Source: Stercorarius parasiticus | Lineage: Eukaryota > Chordata > Aves > Charadriiformes > Stercorariidae | DNA length: 64,000 bases | Reading direction: 5' to 3' | Assembly: GCA_013396915.1 (NCBI GenBank) | Contig: VWZL01000601.1 | Coordinates: 455,356-519,355, forward strand | Shown here: positions 36,421 to 45,870 of the stretch, piece after piece | Position numbering within the stretch: the stretch's first letter is position 1 | How the letters are laid out: each line of letters opens with the position of its first letter | Translations under genes and position numbers: made by a program | The notes under the pieces: generated by a model | The model's database searches: none | What the model was told of the DNA's origin: nothing | Seen by the model: only the letters and a program-made list of their open reading frames with translations

Positions 36421-38433
36421 TTTGCTTTCTTGATTTGCGGAAAATATTACAAGGAAGTAATATCTTTATATTAACATCGCCTGTAGTTGGTAAAAAGAAA
36501 TCTTCTCATCTGTTCTCCCCATCACATTTGCTGATATGAATTTTGACATTTTAATGATTTTTCTTGTAAGAAAACAAATTATGGAAATGGAAGATTCTAG
36601 ACCTTTTCAAATTATTCATAAGCAAAGGAGCATATCTGCCAAGATGCCTCAAAATAGTCAGATTCCCAGTTGTAGTATAAACGTTTGAAAATGTTTACGG
36701 ATACTGACAGTTTGCCAGTCTTGGATAAGTGTCTAATCCTTTTGTGGAACAGCGTGTCCTAGTTCTTCATTATTTCTGGCATAGGAGGGTAAATTGCATG
36801 CAAAATTCATCATTTCCTCCTGCTGTCTAAAAATCACTTTCTTTGAAAACTAATGTATGGAAATTACTTTCCACTTATAGTTTCCCTTAAACTTGCTCTT
36901 GTTGAAAGCTTCCTTCTTTATGCAGACTGGTAAATCAGTATTTGGAAATGGGATAAATGGACCTTTCTCCTTCAATGATGCTTTTCCTAATGCAGTTATC
37001 TGTACTGTGTAAGTGCCAAAAGCTTACACTCCAGTGGCAATCCCTGCAGGGAATGATGCCAGCAGGGAGCACAAGGCAAAGAAGTACTACCTCTATGATG
37101 CTATAGCTTTATGAATTAAGTGCATATTTAACTACCTCTGCTTCCCCAGGGGTGAATGAAGGAGTAATTAGTGTAATTTAAGGTCAACAGCAGAAAAGGA
37201 CTGCTACACGTCAGTGGGTAGAACACTGCTGAGCCCTGTCTAATATACTGGAGACAAGGCCTTCTTTCATGCACTAGGTTTTTCAAACATTTGCATTTGT
37301 AGATCTTTCATAGTTTTAGAGCCCTCACCTATTAGCAAACACAACAATTATTTCCTGGAAATTCAGTATTTCCAGTTTGGAAGGAGTGATTTCCATATCC
37401 TTCTTAGGAGTCCTTCAAGCTCTCTCTTTCTCTTCTGTCACCTTGCCTCTCGGAATAAAGCGAGGTCTCTGTCTGGCTTTATTCATCCATATTTTACACA
37501 ATCTTTGCATGTTTACCAGCATATACAGCCTCTTGCTTTGTCAGTCAGTGTGTACATAGCCTTTCTGTCTTTGTGCACCTTCCTTTCATACCCTCCATAC
37601 AGGTAGCAAGAAAACAGAGATAAAAAATGCCTTTCTATTCACTGGCCCACCCTTCTGGACTGAGTCAGAGTGCCAGCAGCAAAGCACAGAAAAGCAATGT
37701 ATTTGTGCTTGGTGGTCTCATTACAAGGACCTATTTAAAGGTAATAGTATTAAACATGCCCTAAGGTCCCACTGCCATCTGTTCCCAGATCTTCCCAGAT
37801 ATTTAGGTTGTTACTCTATTGAATTAATTTCTAAATGCTGTTAAGCATTCTTCAAAAATTAGAGTTTTCACTTACTGATGCATTCATAGCTCTGACACTT
37901 TTTGACAAACTGTCCAGTAAAAATATATCAATTAACATGAAAATTGTATCCTGAATTTTTGCTGTTGAGTGTTCCATCCATGCCTCCGATGGCTTGATAT
38001 TTTTATCTACTCACTTATGTAAATCATTCTCCATTTCAGCCCACAGAATTTTTTTCCCCTCCTATTTATTAGTTATAGCTACATTGTCTGAAGTGCGATT
38101 GGTTTTTAATTATATAAACAACATATTTTCTGGTTCGGTATTGCAGATTTTCAGCTGAATGCTTTCAGTAAAGCCAGCAAATAAAGCTGAATTTCCCATA
38201 AATTCTATAGAGATAGAGGAATAAAAGCTGCAAAATGGCCAATGTTCCCGCAGAAGAATTGATCTTTTTTCTGTTTAGTTATGGCAAACAATCCACCTGG
38301 ATACTTCTTGCTGACTGTATTCAGTGGGCATAAAAATATTTTATTTTGATGACGTGGTTTTTAACATACAGAAATGCATGTAGTACGTTGTTTTTTTTTT
38401 TTAAAGTTACTGTATATGTTGCTATAATTAATA
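36421..38433. other. Unique AT-rich sequence, nothing recognised
   Basis: No supported feature. A 12-base T run (A run on the minus strand) lies at 38391-38402, just beyond the retroviral remnant. The remnant's internal region may extend into this block. Confidence 0.5.
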
Positions 38434-38442
38434 TTACTTACC
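38434..38442 (-). promoter_or_regulatory. Splice donor, near-consensus
   Basis: On the minus strand the sequence reads G then GTAAGTAA, with the exon ending at 38442. It matches the U1-complementary consensus at all intronic positions from +1 to +6. It lies about 870 bases downstream of the primer-binding site, far for a retroviral major donor. Confidence 0.5.
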
Positions 38443-38655
38443 AAAGTAATCTGCTTGAGAAGGACTGTTTCCTGGATCTTCTTTAGAAGGACCCTTTCCT
38501 AGATCTTCACCAGAAGAGTTCTCCCTCATGGTGTCTAGCTTTATCTGGACTTTATCAGAAGAGGCAGGGGAACGAACTGACCTCTTATTTTGCTTCCTGG
38601 TCACCAGAAGAACTTGTACCAGTACTGAAGGAGTTGGAGTAGTGGCGGTACTCAT
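38434..38655 (-). CDS. Short Ser/Pro/acidic ORF running into a splice donor
   Basis: A 73-residue frame with an ATG at 38655. The first third is Thr/Val/Pro-rich, the middle basic (RKQNKRSVRS), and the C-terminal part is a loose Ser/Gly/Asp/Glu/Pro repeat (SSGEDLGKGPSKEDPGNSP). The last two codons and stop, GGT AAG TAA, are themselves a consensus splice donor. In a spliced transcript the frame would therefore continue into a downstream exon rather than stop. Just upstream, GCCACTACTCCA and CAGCTG-TC-GACAATGA blocks are each repeated twice (38653-38731). There is no recognisable family. It could be the start of a coding exon or a fortuitous frame. Confidence 0.35.
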   Translation of the reverse strand: MSTATTPTPSVLVQVLLVTRKQNKRSVRSPASSDKVQIKLDTMRENSSGEDLGKGPSKEDPGNSPSQADYFGK

Positions 38656-38743
38656 TGTCAGAACAGCTGGAGATGCTCAATGTTGAAATAGTCACAGTTG
38701 TCATTGTCGGAGCAGCTGGAGTAGTGGCAGTGCATTTCTTACA

Positions 38744-39175
38744 CTACCTACTCCTGCACCGAGATTTAGTGAGAAACCACCCCTGCAACACAAGCAGGAA
38801 AATCAACAATAAAATCATGATTTTAAGAAAGTAACAATCATTTCCGAAATCAATAAGGTTTCCATGCCCTAGCCCTGATGGTGTCAATTCGGCATGAGCA
38901 TTAAAGGACAAAGTAAACTTTCCAAAGGTGAAATTAAAAGTGCAATTCATAATAGAATCCATTATGTGACACCTAAGATATGCAGGTAAAGTAGTTATCC
39001 AATCAATCACAGTATGGATCAGAATTAAACACAGCAGCAGAACAGCACATTTAAACCACCGCATACAAACACAAAGAGCAAACAAATTACACAACACATA
39101 AGGCAGGTTAAGCAGTGTTGTATCAACTAGCTTTAAACAAAAGACACAATGCAATATTCTGCCCAAGAACGACAT
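38744..39175 (-). CDS. Pre-gag-position ORF: putative multi-pass membrane protein
   Basis: A 143-residue frame starting at an ATG (39175-39173, A at -3). The same frame is open upstream to 39244 without another ATG. The protein has hydrophobic stretches near its N-terminus (LLNLPYVLCNLFALCVCM, then CAVLLLCLILIHTVIDWI) and near its C-terminus (FLKIMILLLIFLLVLQGWFL), followed by a basic tail KSRCRSR. Between them is a polar segment with two N-glycosylation sequons, NCT and NFT. It is cysteine-rich in the first half. It resembles no gag, pol or env domain I know. It lies about 135 bases after the primer-binding site, where gag is normally expected. Expression would be from the LTR. It may be a leader protein, a piece of a rearranged gene, or a chance frame; no function is claimed. 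Confidence 0.45.
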   Translation of the reverse strand: MSFLGRILHCVFCLKLVDTTLLNLPYVLCNLFALCVCMRWFKCAVLLLCLILIHTVIDWITTLPAYLRCHIMDSIMNCTFNFTFGKFTLSFNAHAELTPSGLGHGNLIDFGNDCYFLKIMILLLIFLLVLQGWFLTKSRCRSR

Positions 39176-39308
39176 AATGCGAACTGTCTTAATTTCCAAC
39201 CCCCTAAGACGCTCATAGGAAAAAAAAATACAATATTCTCTCAACGGGGCAAGCAGGAATTTGAGCGATTCAAGGAATCTATCAGAGCCCTGGTCGACGC
39301 CCAGTCAT

Positions 39309-39326
39309 GCCCCACGTTGGGTGCCA
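39309..39326 (-). promoter_or_regulatory. Retroviral primer-binding site, tRNA-Lys(1,2) type
   Basis: TGGCACCCAACGTGGGGC on the minus strand is complementary to the 3' end of tRNA-Lys(1,2) except for one base: an A where the usual site has G at a CpG, as expected from methyl-CpG decay. It sits immediately after the LTR, as in all retroviruses, and fixes the orientation. Confidence 0.85.
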
Positions 39327-40109
39327 ATAAATCTCTCGTGGTTTGGGCCAAACTGGCCACTGAAACAAACGACAGATATTCTCTTTTATCTCTTTCCCCT
39401 TCAGAGAAGGGAAAGCATCTCCCTTCAGGGAGAGAAGGGCGAGAGAGAAAAAAGACTTATGAGTTTAGAAAAGAAACTAAATTAATGAAAATATTTATAA
39501 AATAATAAAAAGAAGGTAATGAAATATGTGCAACACATACAAAACCATATTGAGCTCCCAGGATGACGATCACATCACTGGCAGGCACTGGGAAAGTCCT
39601 AGACTGGACTCTGATGGACGGGAACTGAATCCCAGCTCTGGATTCAGGAACACAGAGATCAGGATCAAAGGCAGGCAGGCAAACAAGCAGAGTCCTCCTC
39701 AGACAACAGCCATTGAAGCAAAAGAGAGCTGACCCCTGTGGTCCCTCAGCTGTTATACTAAGCAGGATGCAGCTGGGATGGAATGCCCTGTTGGTGAGTT
39801 TCGGGTCACCTGTGCTGCCCCTGCTCCCCACAGCTGCGACACCTCTGTGTTCTTCCACTTCCAGCCCTCTCATTTGGTATACGACAAAGTTAGCTGAGCT
39901 TGGTTTTTATAGCAATAAGTATAAGCAAGAGCCTCTCTGCATACCATTCCTTGGCATAAATTAAAAACAATCAGGTGTTACCACTCTGGAAGCGCACAGT
40001 GTCTGAAAAATGTGCTGTTAGTTTCAGAGAGTTCAGTTAGTTAGAAAAGTAACTGAAAAGTAAAATTACTGAAACAGAAATTGGTTATGTTTTACCTCAA
40101 ACCAGGACA
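39327..40109 (-). mobile_element. 5' LTR of the retroviral remnant
   Basis: The LTR starts TGTCCTGGTTTG at 40109 on the minus strand. Near the other end, CAAACCACGAGA (39345-39334) is an imperfect inverted repeat of the start, 10 of 12 bases. The true end lies between 39334 and 39327 because the primer-binding site begins at 39326. A TATAAAAA box (39911-39904) splits it into a U3 of roughly 190 bp and a long R-U5. A small palindrome (TCTCCCT-TC-AGGGAGA) lies near 39417-39432. A related LTR fragment is at 18222-18330. Confidence 0.75.
39904..39911 (-). promoter_or_regulatory. TATA box of the 5' LTR
   Basis: TATAAAAA on the minus strand, about 200 bases into the LTR, is the likely promoter for transcripts running left through the leader frames. 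Confidence 0.55.
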
Positions 40110-42215
40110 TCTCAAAAACCGCCCCTCAGCTGATTTTAAGAAAAAAATAGTACTTTTATGGCATGGAAAAAAATCTAACCAATCGTTCATATAAGTAAAT
40201 TAAATAACTCTAGGTACAAATATAAGAATTTGACTCAGATAATTTTTTCAGATGAATATAAAAAGTGAGTCCAGATTTTCATGCTATTCATAGGTATTTA
40301 GGGCTGGAGGAAACTTAAGGAAAGCTGGCTCTTTCTCTCGCTCTTAAGCAGGACTTAGTATAACCCTGACATATTGATATAATTCGTTTTTGTAAGTTCC
40401 ACTGACAGAGAGATTGCAAGTTCCCCTTCTTTATTACCTAGAGATTGATGATCATCATCATTAGAAATAGTTCTCTGATATTTAATTTAATCTTTCCTGA
40501 TGGCAAAAATATGCAATTTTCGTAGGTTTTTTGGTTTGGTTCTTTTTTTTTTCCTTTTTTTCTTCTCATCTGAGTGGATGTGGGCATTGTCTGACACTTG
40601 CTTTCCTTTTAGCAATATTCTCTATGTTTGTTCATTGGAATGTCTTCCACATGTCTGTTTTCTCTTTCCTAATTTTTCATACATACTTGCTGTACTACTT
40701 GCATTGCTGTATGAACACCTTGGAAATATGTCATGCTGTGTCTTCTCCTGAGGCGGATTGTGAAATTGCACAGGAACTCCGAGGTTGTATGCAGGGCTTG
40801 ATCGGGGAAGCCTTGAAGCCCAGAGTGCACTACATGATGCCCCTGCTCAGTGGAAGCTTCATCTTCCACCGAGGCTGAAGGTGAACTGGAGACTCTGTGC
40901 AGCGGGGGCAGCCGTGGTGCAGAATAAACATTTTGCTCTGCTTCTGAAACGTTAAGCCACAACTTTGACAATCCAGTCCCATCAGCTGAATGAAGACAGT
41001 TTGGTCACACAATGGAAATCTGGTTTAATTTTATGATCAGGGCCCATTTCAAACACCTATTAAACACAGGATATGGTCATTTTGAGACAATGTTGAGTCC
41101 TCAGTTTTTTTGTTGCTAAGCTACTGTAGTTCTACGTGCACTAAAAATATCATATTGGGTGATGGACAAATCTACAGAATAGCTGTGACAAATTACAAAA
41201 ATCACTGCAAATGATGGCAAAATTACAAAATGGTATCACAGTAGGTTGAGAATTGAAAATAATCTTAAAAGAGTGAAATTGCTTTTTCGCAGTTATTTCT
41301 GAATCCAGGTTTGTATTTCCATACCCGTCAGTCTTTTCAAAGAAACAGATCATGTTTACGATCTAATTAATATAGCAGCATTTCATCTGTTGTTTACCTG
41401 AACCTGAAACTAATATTATAGTGAAGTTGCCGCATTCTTTCAGCGCTTAATTTCAGCAGCACTTTTCTTCTGATGTAGTTGAGGGAAAACGATTACCTGG
41501 GAGAGCCAATGCTATATTGCATACTGTCTATTATTGCGATTGATACAATTTATTAGTAATAAATCCAAAATTTTAGCGGCAAACTAGTTGAAAACTGGTT
41601 TGCAAACAACCAGATAGTATTCTGAGGTTCTTTTTAAGTTCATCTTGCTGAGTTTTTTTCAAAATGTCACGCTTTCTCTCAGATTAGGTAGATAGCTGGA
41701 ATTGTAAATTTATGGGTATTCTGGCCATATTTCTACTTACATCAATTTTTACCCTAATTCATAGGTTAGTTCTGCTATGCCTTCATAATCTCTTGCTTTC
41801 TCTTCGGTTTTTATGTCCCATATGTACGTACTACTTTTCAGAACATAATTTCCTTCTTCATTGCGAAGTCCTTATTATTAACTGACCAGCTCTTGAGATT
41901 ATTTTATACCATTGTTGACACACATTGTAGCACTGGACTTGCTTTTATTATGTAAGAGAGAGTGATCCTTAATATATAAACACAGTAATTAACATTTCCA
42001 GATTAGACAGCATTCTCAAACTGGGAATGTTCAACAGCTGCGTTTGTCAGACATTGTCACTGTTTTGCGGTTACTGAAATTTGCTTTACATATAGAATTT
42101 TGTTCAACAGATTAGGCCTTCTATGGGCTTATTGTAATTAAATTTACACCAGAGCACTTAATAATTGTTTGTTTTTATGATGGGAGAATTTGTCGACAAC
42201 TCCTAGTATCAAACC
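40110..42215. other. Unique AT-rich sequence, nothing recognised
   Basis: A T-rich tract lies near 40540-40563. ORFs up to 115 codons here have no recognisable motif. Confidence 0.55.
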
Positions 42216-42228
42216 AATAATAATAACA

Positions 42229-42269
<41 letters not shown>
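42216..42269. repeat. (AAT)n microsatellite
   Basis: About 54 bases of AAT/TAA units with one interruption (ACAAT near 42226-42231), then a long pure run to 42269. Confidence 0.95.
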
Positions 42270-43781
42270 GCGATGATTAATTCAGTGGGCTGAAGTGAAA
42301 TTGTGAAGAGTCAACTCTGAGTTACCAGATTTAAAATTTGCATCTTGAGGCTAGGTCGTAAACTTCTCTCGAGGTAGGACCCCCACATTGACACAGCTCC
42401 CAGGGAAAACAACATCCTAAATCATGGGAGCTGGGTTGTATCTGTAGCCATCTGGCTTCAGAAGCCAGCTTCAGGCAGATTGCTGAAATACTGCAGTCCT
42501 GGAGCTGTAAGTCCTGGATATGTCGAAGTGTTTCAGACTCAGAAAATTCCTGAGAAATTCCATGAGTGTACCGGCAGGAAAACCATAGTGTGTGGTCATG
42601 TTTCCACACACCATTTCAGCTCTGGTACATGATAATTTTCAGATGGAGGATGTTTCCATGACAGTTTCTGGCCCCGTATACTTTTAAATGCTTTTTTATA
42701 GCACTATGTTGCAAGCTACGACTGATGTGAAGTTTCTCCTCTGCATTACTATCCTTAATTTGTACAGCCTTGTATATTTTTTACAAAGTAAGCTCTCTGA
42801 CTTAATTCAAAGGAAAGTTCAATGCACTCAGGGCACATACAGGAAGGTTTTGTAGCACCTAAAGATTCATAGAGAGATGTTGAAGAACACTTAGAAAAAT
42901 TTATCATTGTGCGAAGTTAGGGCTCCTCTTCTCATGGAAACCCTGTAGACATATAAATCTGCCTATAAACCTGATTTGCACAGTAAAATGTGGTTGATGA
43001 CAAAGAAAATGGTAGCATACATTTTTCCTTTACTCTGACTACAGCATTTCAACTTAGTATTTTCCAACCACTGACTTTGCTGCAGTATTAAATTATTAAA
43101 GACAGAAAATCTTGTCTCCTTCTAGCCATTGTTGTCCATATTTATGAAGTAACCTGAATATTTCTTCTCATTTGTGGGTACACCCTTTTTATCTTTATAC
43201 TACTGACTGTTCTCAAAAAGCCATGCATGTGAGATGATAACATGAAAGCTGGAATTAAATATTTGTTTCTCTCTGTGAAGATAAAGAACTTAATCCATTT
43301 CCTTGTCAGAATTGAAATGAGAGGATTTGTCCCTGTGTGACCAAGTAATATTCTCATTGACTCCAGGTAATAAAGTTCAGTGTTATCTTGTTTTTCTAGC
43401 AAGTCAGGAGATGTAAAAAATGCTAATTCCAGGCAAGATTAGGAATAAAGTTTTCATGTCAGTCCGGTAGGCTGAAGCACTGATTCTTGGTAACGCTGGC
43501 TGTGTGCAGCATTCAGAGCCAGCTGGAGTCCGCGTTTTCCCGGGTACTCCATGGAGAGGAGGGCTAGGCTGAGAACTCTCCACAGAAAGTGGGGCCTTGG
43601 GATTTAGTTTGGAAGCCCCATCGTGCCCTTAATGCTGTTTTCCCAGCTACTCTTCGAGAAGAAAACAGAGGAGGGCACTGATCTTGAGACGATGCCAAAG
43701 AACAGATGCTCTTCCCAGGGGCTTGTCTGTGTCAATGGGTTAGTTTGGAGCACTGTGGGACAAGTTCTCACAGAGCAGGGG
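42270..43781. other. Unique sequence; CpG-containing patch at right
   Basis: No gene recognised. From about 43455 the sequence becomes GC-richer, with CpGs (GTCCGCG, CCCGGG near 43530-43545), but has no identifiable ends or coding signature. Confidence 0.45.
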
Positions 43782-43912
43782 TACTTATTAAATAAATTAT
43801 TTATTATTATTTGCTTATTTATTTATTTCTACTTTAATAAAGAATAACATTTATTAATTGTAATATTTATTATAGTTAATAAATAGTATTTATTAAATAA
43901 ATTATTTATTTA
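43782..43912. repeat. A/T-only low-complexity block with repeated palindromes
   Basis: The string TTATTAAATAAATTATTTATT appears at both ends of the block (about 43786 and 43890), with ATTT and ATAA units between. TAAATAAATTATTTA is nearly self-complementary. Confidence 0.75.
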
Positions 43913-45775
43913 CTGAGCCTCTGTTGGGTCATTAAAGTCTTGCTGGGTTATTAAAACCCTTCTAGAGTACGCCGAACACCAGTGGGATCTTACTTTTAAC
44001 GCGTGGCTATTCCTATAAAATAAAGCAACCGTGATTTGTGTGTATCCATGACGTGTCAATATTCACAACGATTTTAAACACTACTATTTAAATTTAGCTA
44101 TGCTTTTTCTCATTACTTCTAGGAAATCTTAAATATATTCAGTACTGGTCAACAAAGTTTGAGCTAACTGTCCTAGCTTTCTGAAATAGTTTACTTGAAT
44201 GTAGTACACTGCCAGTACAGTTGCTGTACTCCAGTTAGTATAGTTGCTGATTAGAAACAGTTTGATTATTACAGTTTGCAGGTTCATTTACACAGACTAG
44301 GTATATTGCAGTAAAAGGCAGTTGGAGGTGATAGCATGCTTTTCAACAGAGAGAAGAAAATAAGAAACTAGGCCTACCTGAAGACAGAGTAAGCCTTGAG
44401 AAATTACGTTTCTTCCTCTAATAATGTGGTGACAACTACAAAGTGACAACAAACTCTGCTCTCAGAATAGCCAAAGGGAAAGCTCCTGCTTTCCTCGGTG
44501 GTTGCCATGTTTCACTCAAAATCTTGTTTGCCACAGTTTCCTGAGTCCAGGTATTATCTGTGTCTCATGCAGCCCCACATTGTTTTAGCAAGCAAGACAG
44601 TTTATTTGTCAGAGTTTTTGTTAGGAAGTAATCACTCTAGGGTTTTTTCCCTCTCTTTGTAAGAAGTGGGACAGGACAGTTAAGGGACAGGACAGTTAAG
44701 AGACAGGACAGTTAGTTATTATGGAAGGAATTATAATTATACAGCTCTTTTTTTTAAAAAAAGTATGTTTGATTTGTATTTTTTCTTCTGAGTCCATAAA
44801 TATTCATAACCTATCATAGAGATTTTTTAATCTCCACCAGCAACTCCAGTTCTGTCTTTTTTCCCAATTCTGATGTCTAGGATTCTTTTCATCTTTACAA
44901 GAACGTTTTTCCACCGCAGAAATTTTGTGGTGAAAGGAAAATTGTTCTTTCCTTGGGTAGTCCCCTAAAAATATTGTTTCTCTTGAATGGTATTTATCTA
45001 CTTCAGCTGTAAAACATGCTAACTTTTTAAAAGCCATCAAGGCACAGAAAGTTAAATTTTCTGACCCTACTTTCGTATTTTGGGTCAGTTGCTAAGTCCA
45101 AGAACATTAATGGCACTTCAATGAAACCACTGAAATTACAGTGGTTCACGTAAACTGAGGATAAGGCATTTGGAAAAAGAAGTATTGAAATAACAGTGTA
45201 TGGCTATAAAATAAGGTCTGCTGAAAAGCTACATGAGATAAGTTGTAAGAAAGCAACATACTGAACTGTGTTAATTTATTTTTTAAGTTTAGTAATATCC
45301 TCCTTCCTGTAACTCGTGTGATGCCATGCTTGTCCTCAACGTGCCATTTAAAAAAGATTAAAGAGGGTCTGCACGTAATTTTTCTCAAGACCTGTTTGAT
45401 ATGTGAAGCAGGGGTGGAGGAAGTGAAGATGTTTGTGTAAGTGATTAGTTGAAAGCTACAGTGAAGCTGTTTAGGGAAGGAAGCACAGCGTGAGTATTTA
45501 ATAAAGTGCTAATTGGGGAAGTGAGGAAAAGGAAAAGGATGCAGAGGAACTGGCCAGGAGGCCTGTAGTTAGGAGTAGAGTTCATGGTAATACAGAAATT
45601 AGCACAGACTTAACGCACTCTTTTCTGCTGTGTCCTTTGTGGTGTAGCTGGTGGTTTTTTCCTCCTGGTAAATGTAGCATGGTGTCACGGCCTGCCCGCT
45701 TCCCTGTTCTGAAGCAGCATATCAGGCAGAAAATGTCAAAATTGTTATTTTTCAGAACCCAGCAGTTATTTCGAA
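43913..45775. other. Unique AT-rich sequence with one minisatellite
   Basis: Includes the 16-bp triplicate at 44668 and otherwise nothing recognisable. Confidence 0.5.
44668..44715. repeat. 16-bp unit, three tandem copies
   Basis: GGGACAGGACAGTTAA occurs twice exactly and a third time with two changes (GAGACAGGACAGTTAG). Confidence 0.9.
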
Positions 45776-45845
45776 AGAAAAAAGCCCACAATATTATTAT
45801 GTGTGTATAAAGAAAAAAGCACACAATATTATTGTGTGTGTATAT
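45776..45845. repeat. 35-bp tandem duplication beside a TA run
   Basis: A unit beginning AGAAAAAAGCCCACAATATT occurs twice with period 35 and a few substitutions, followed by a TATATATA run and AAT units to about 45870. Confidence 0.85.
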
Positions 45846-45870
45846 ATATAAAAATAATAACAATAATACA

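Larger units (their letters stand above)
38434..40109 (-). mobile_element. 5' part of an endogenous retrovirus with unusual leader
   Basis: On the minus strand, in order: an LTR (40109 to about 39327), a tRNA-Lys(1,2)-type primer-binding site (39326-39309), a multi-pass membrane-protein frame (39175-38744), a short Ser/Pro/acidic frame (38655-38434) and a strong splice donor (38442/38441). No gag, pol, env or second LTR was recognised further left. Lys(1,2)-type priming occurs in betaretroviruses and in foamy viruses. The element therefore could be ERVK-like, but its class is not settled. It is incomplete, and its left limit is set only by the donor. Confidence 0.75.

Noticed and set aside
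38391..38402. A12 run on the minus strand just past the splice donor, as a possible poly(A) tail of a retrocopy
   Set aside because: A retrocopied transcript would begin at R, not include U3, and would be spliced at the donor; here U3 is present and the donor is unspliced, so it is more likely simple sequence.
39457..39873. 138-codon minus-strand frame in the 40 kb LTR
   Set aside because: Falls within LTR R-U5 sequence between the TATA box and primer-binding site; no motif and no start context, so treated as non-coding LTR.
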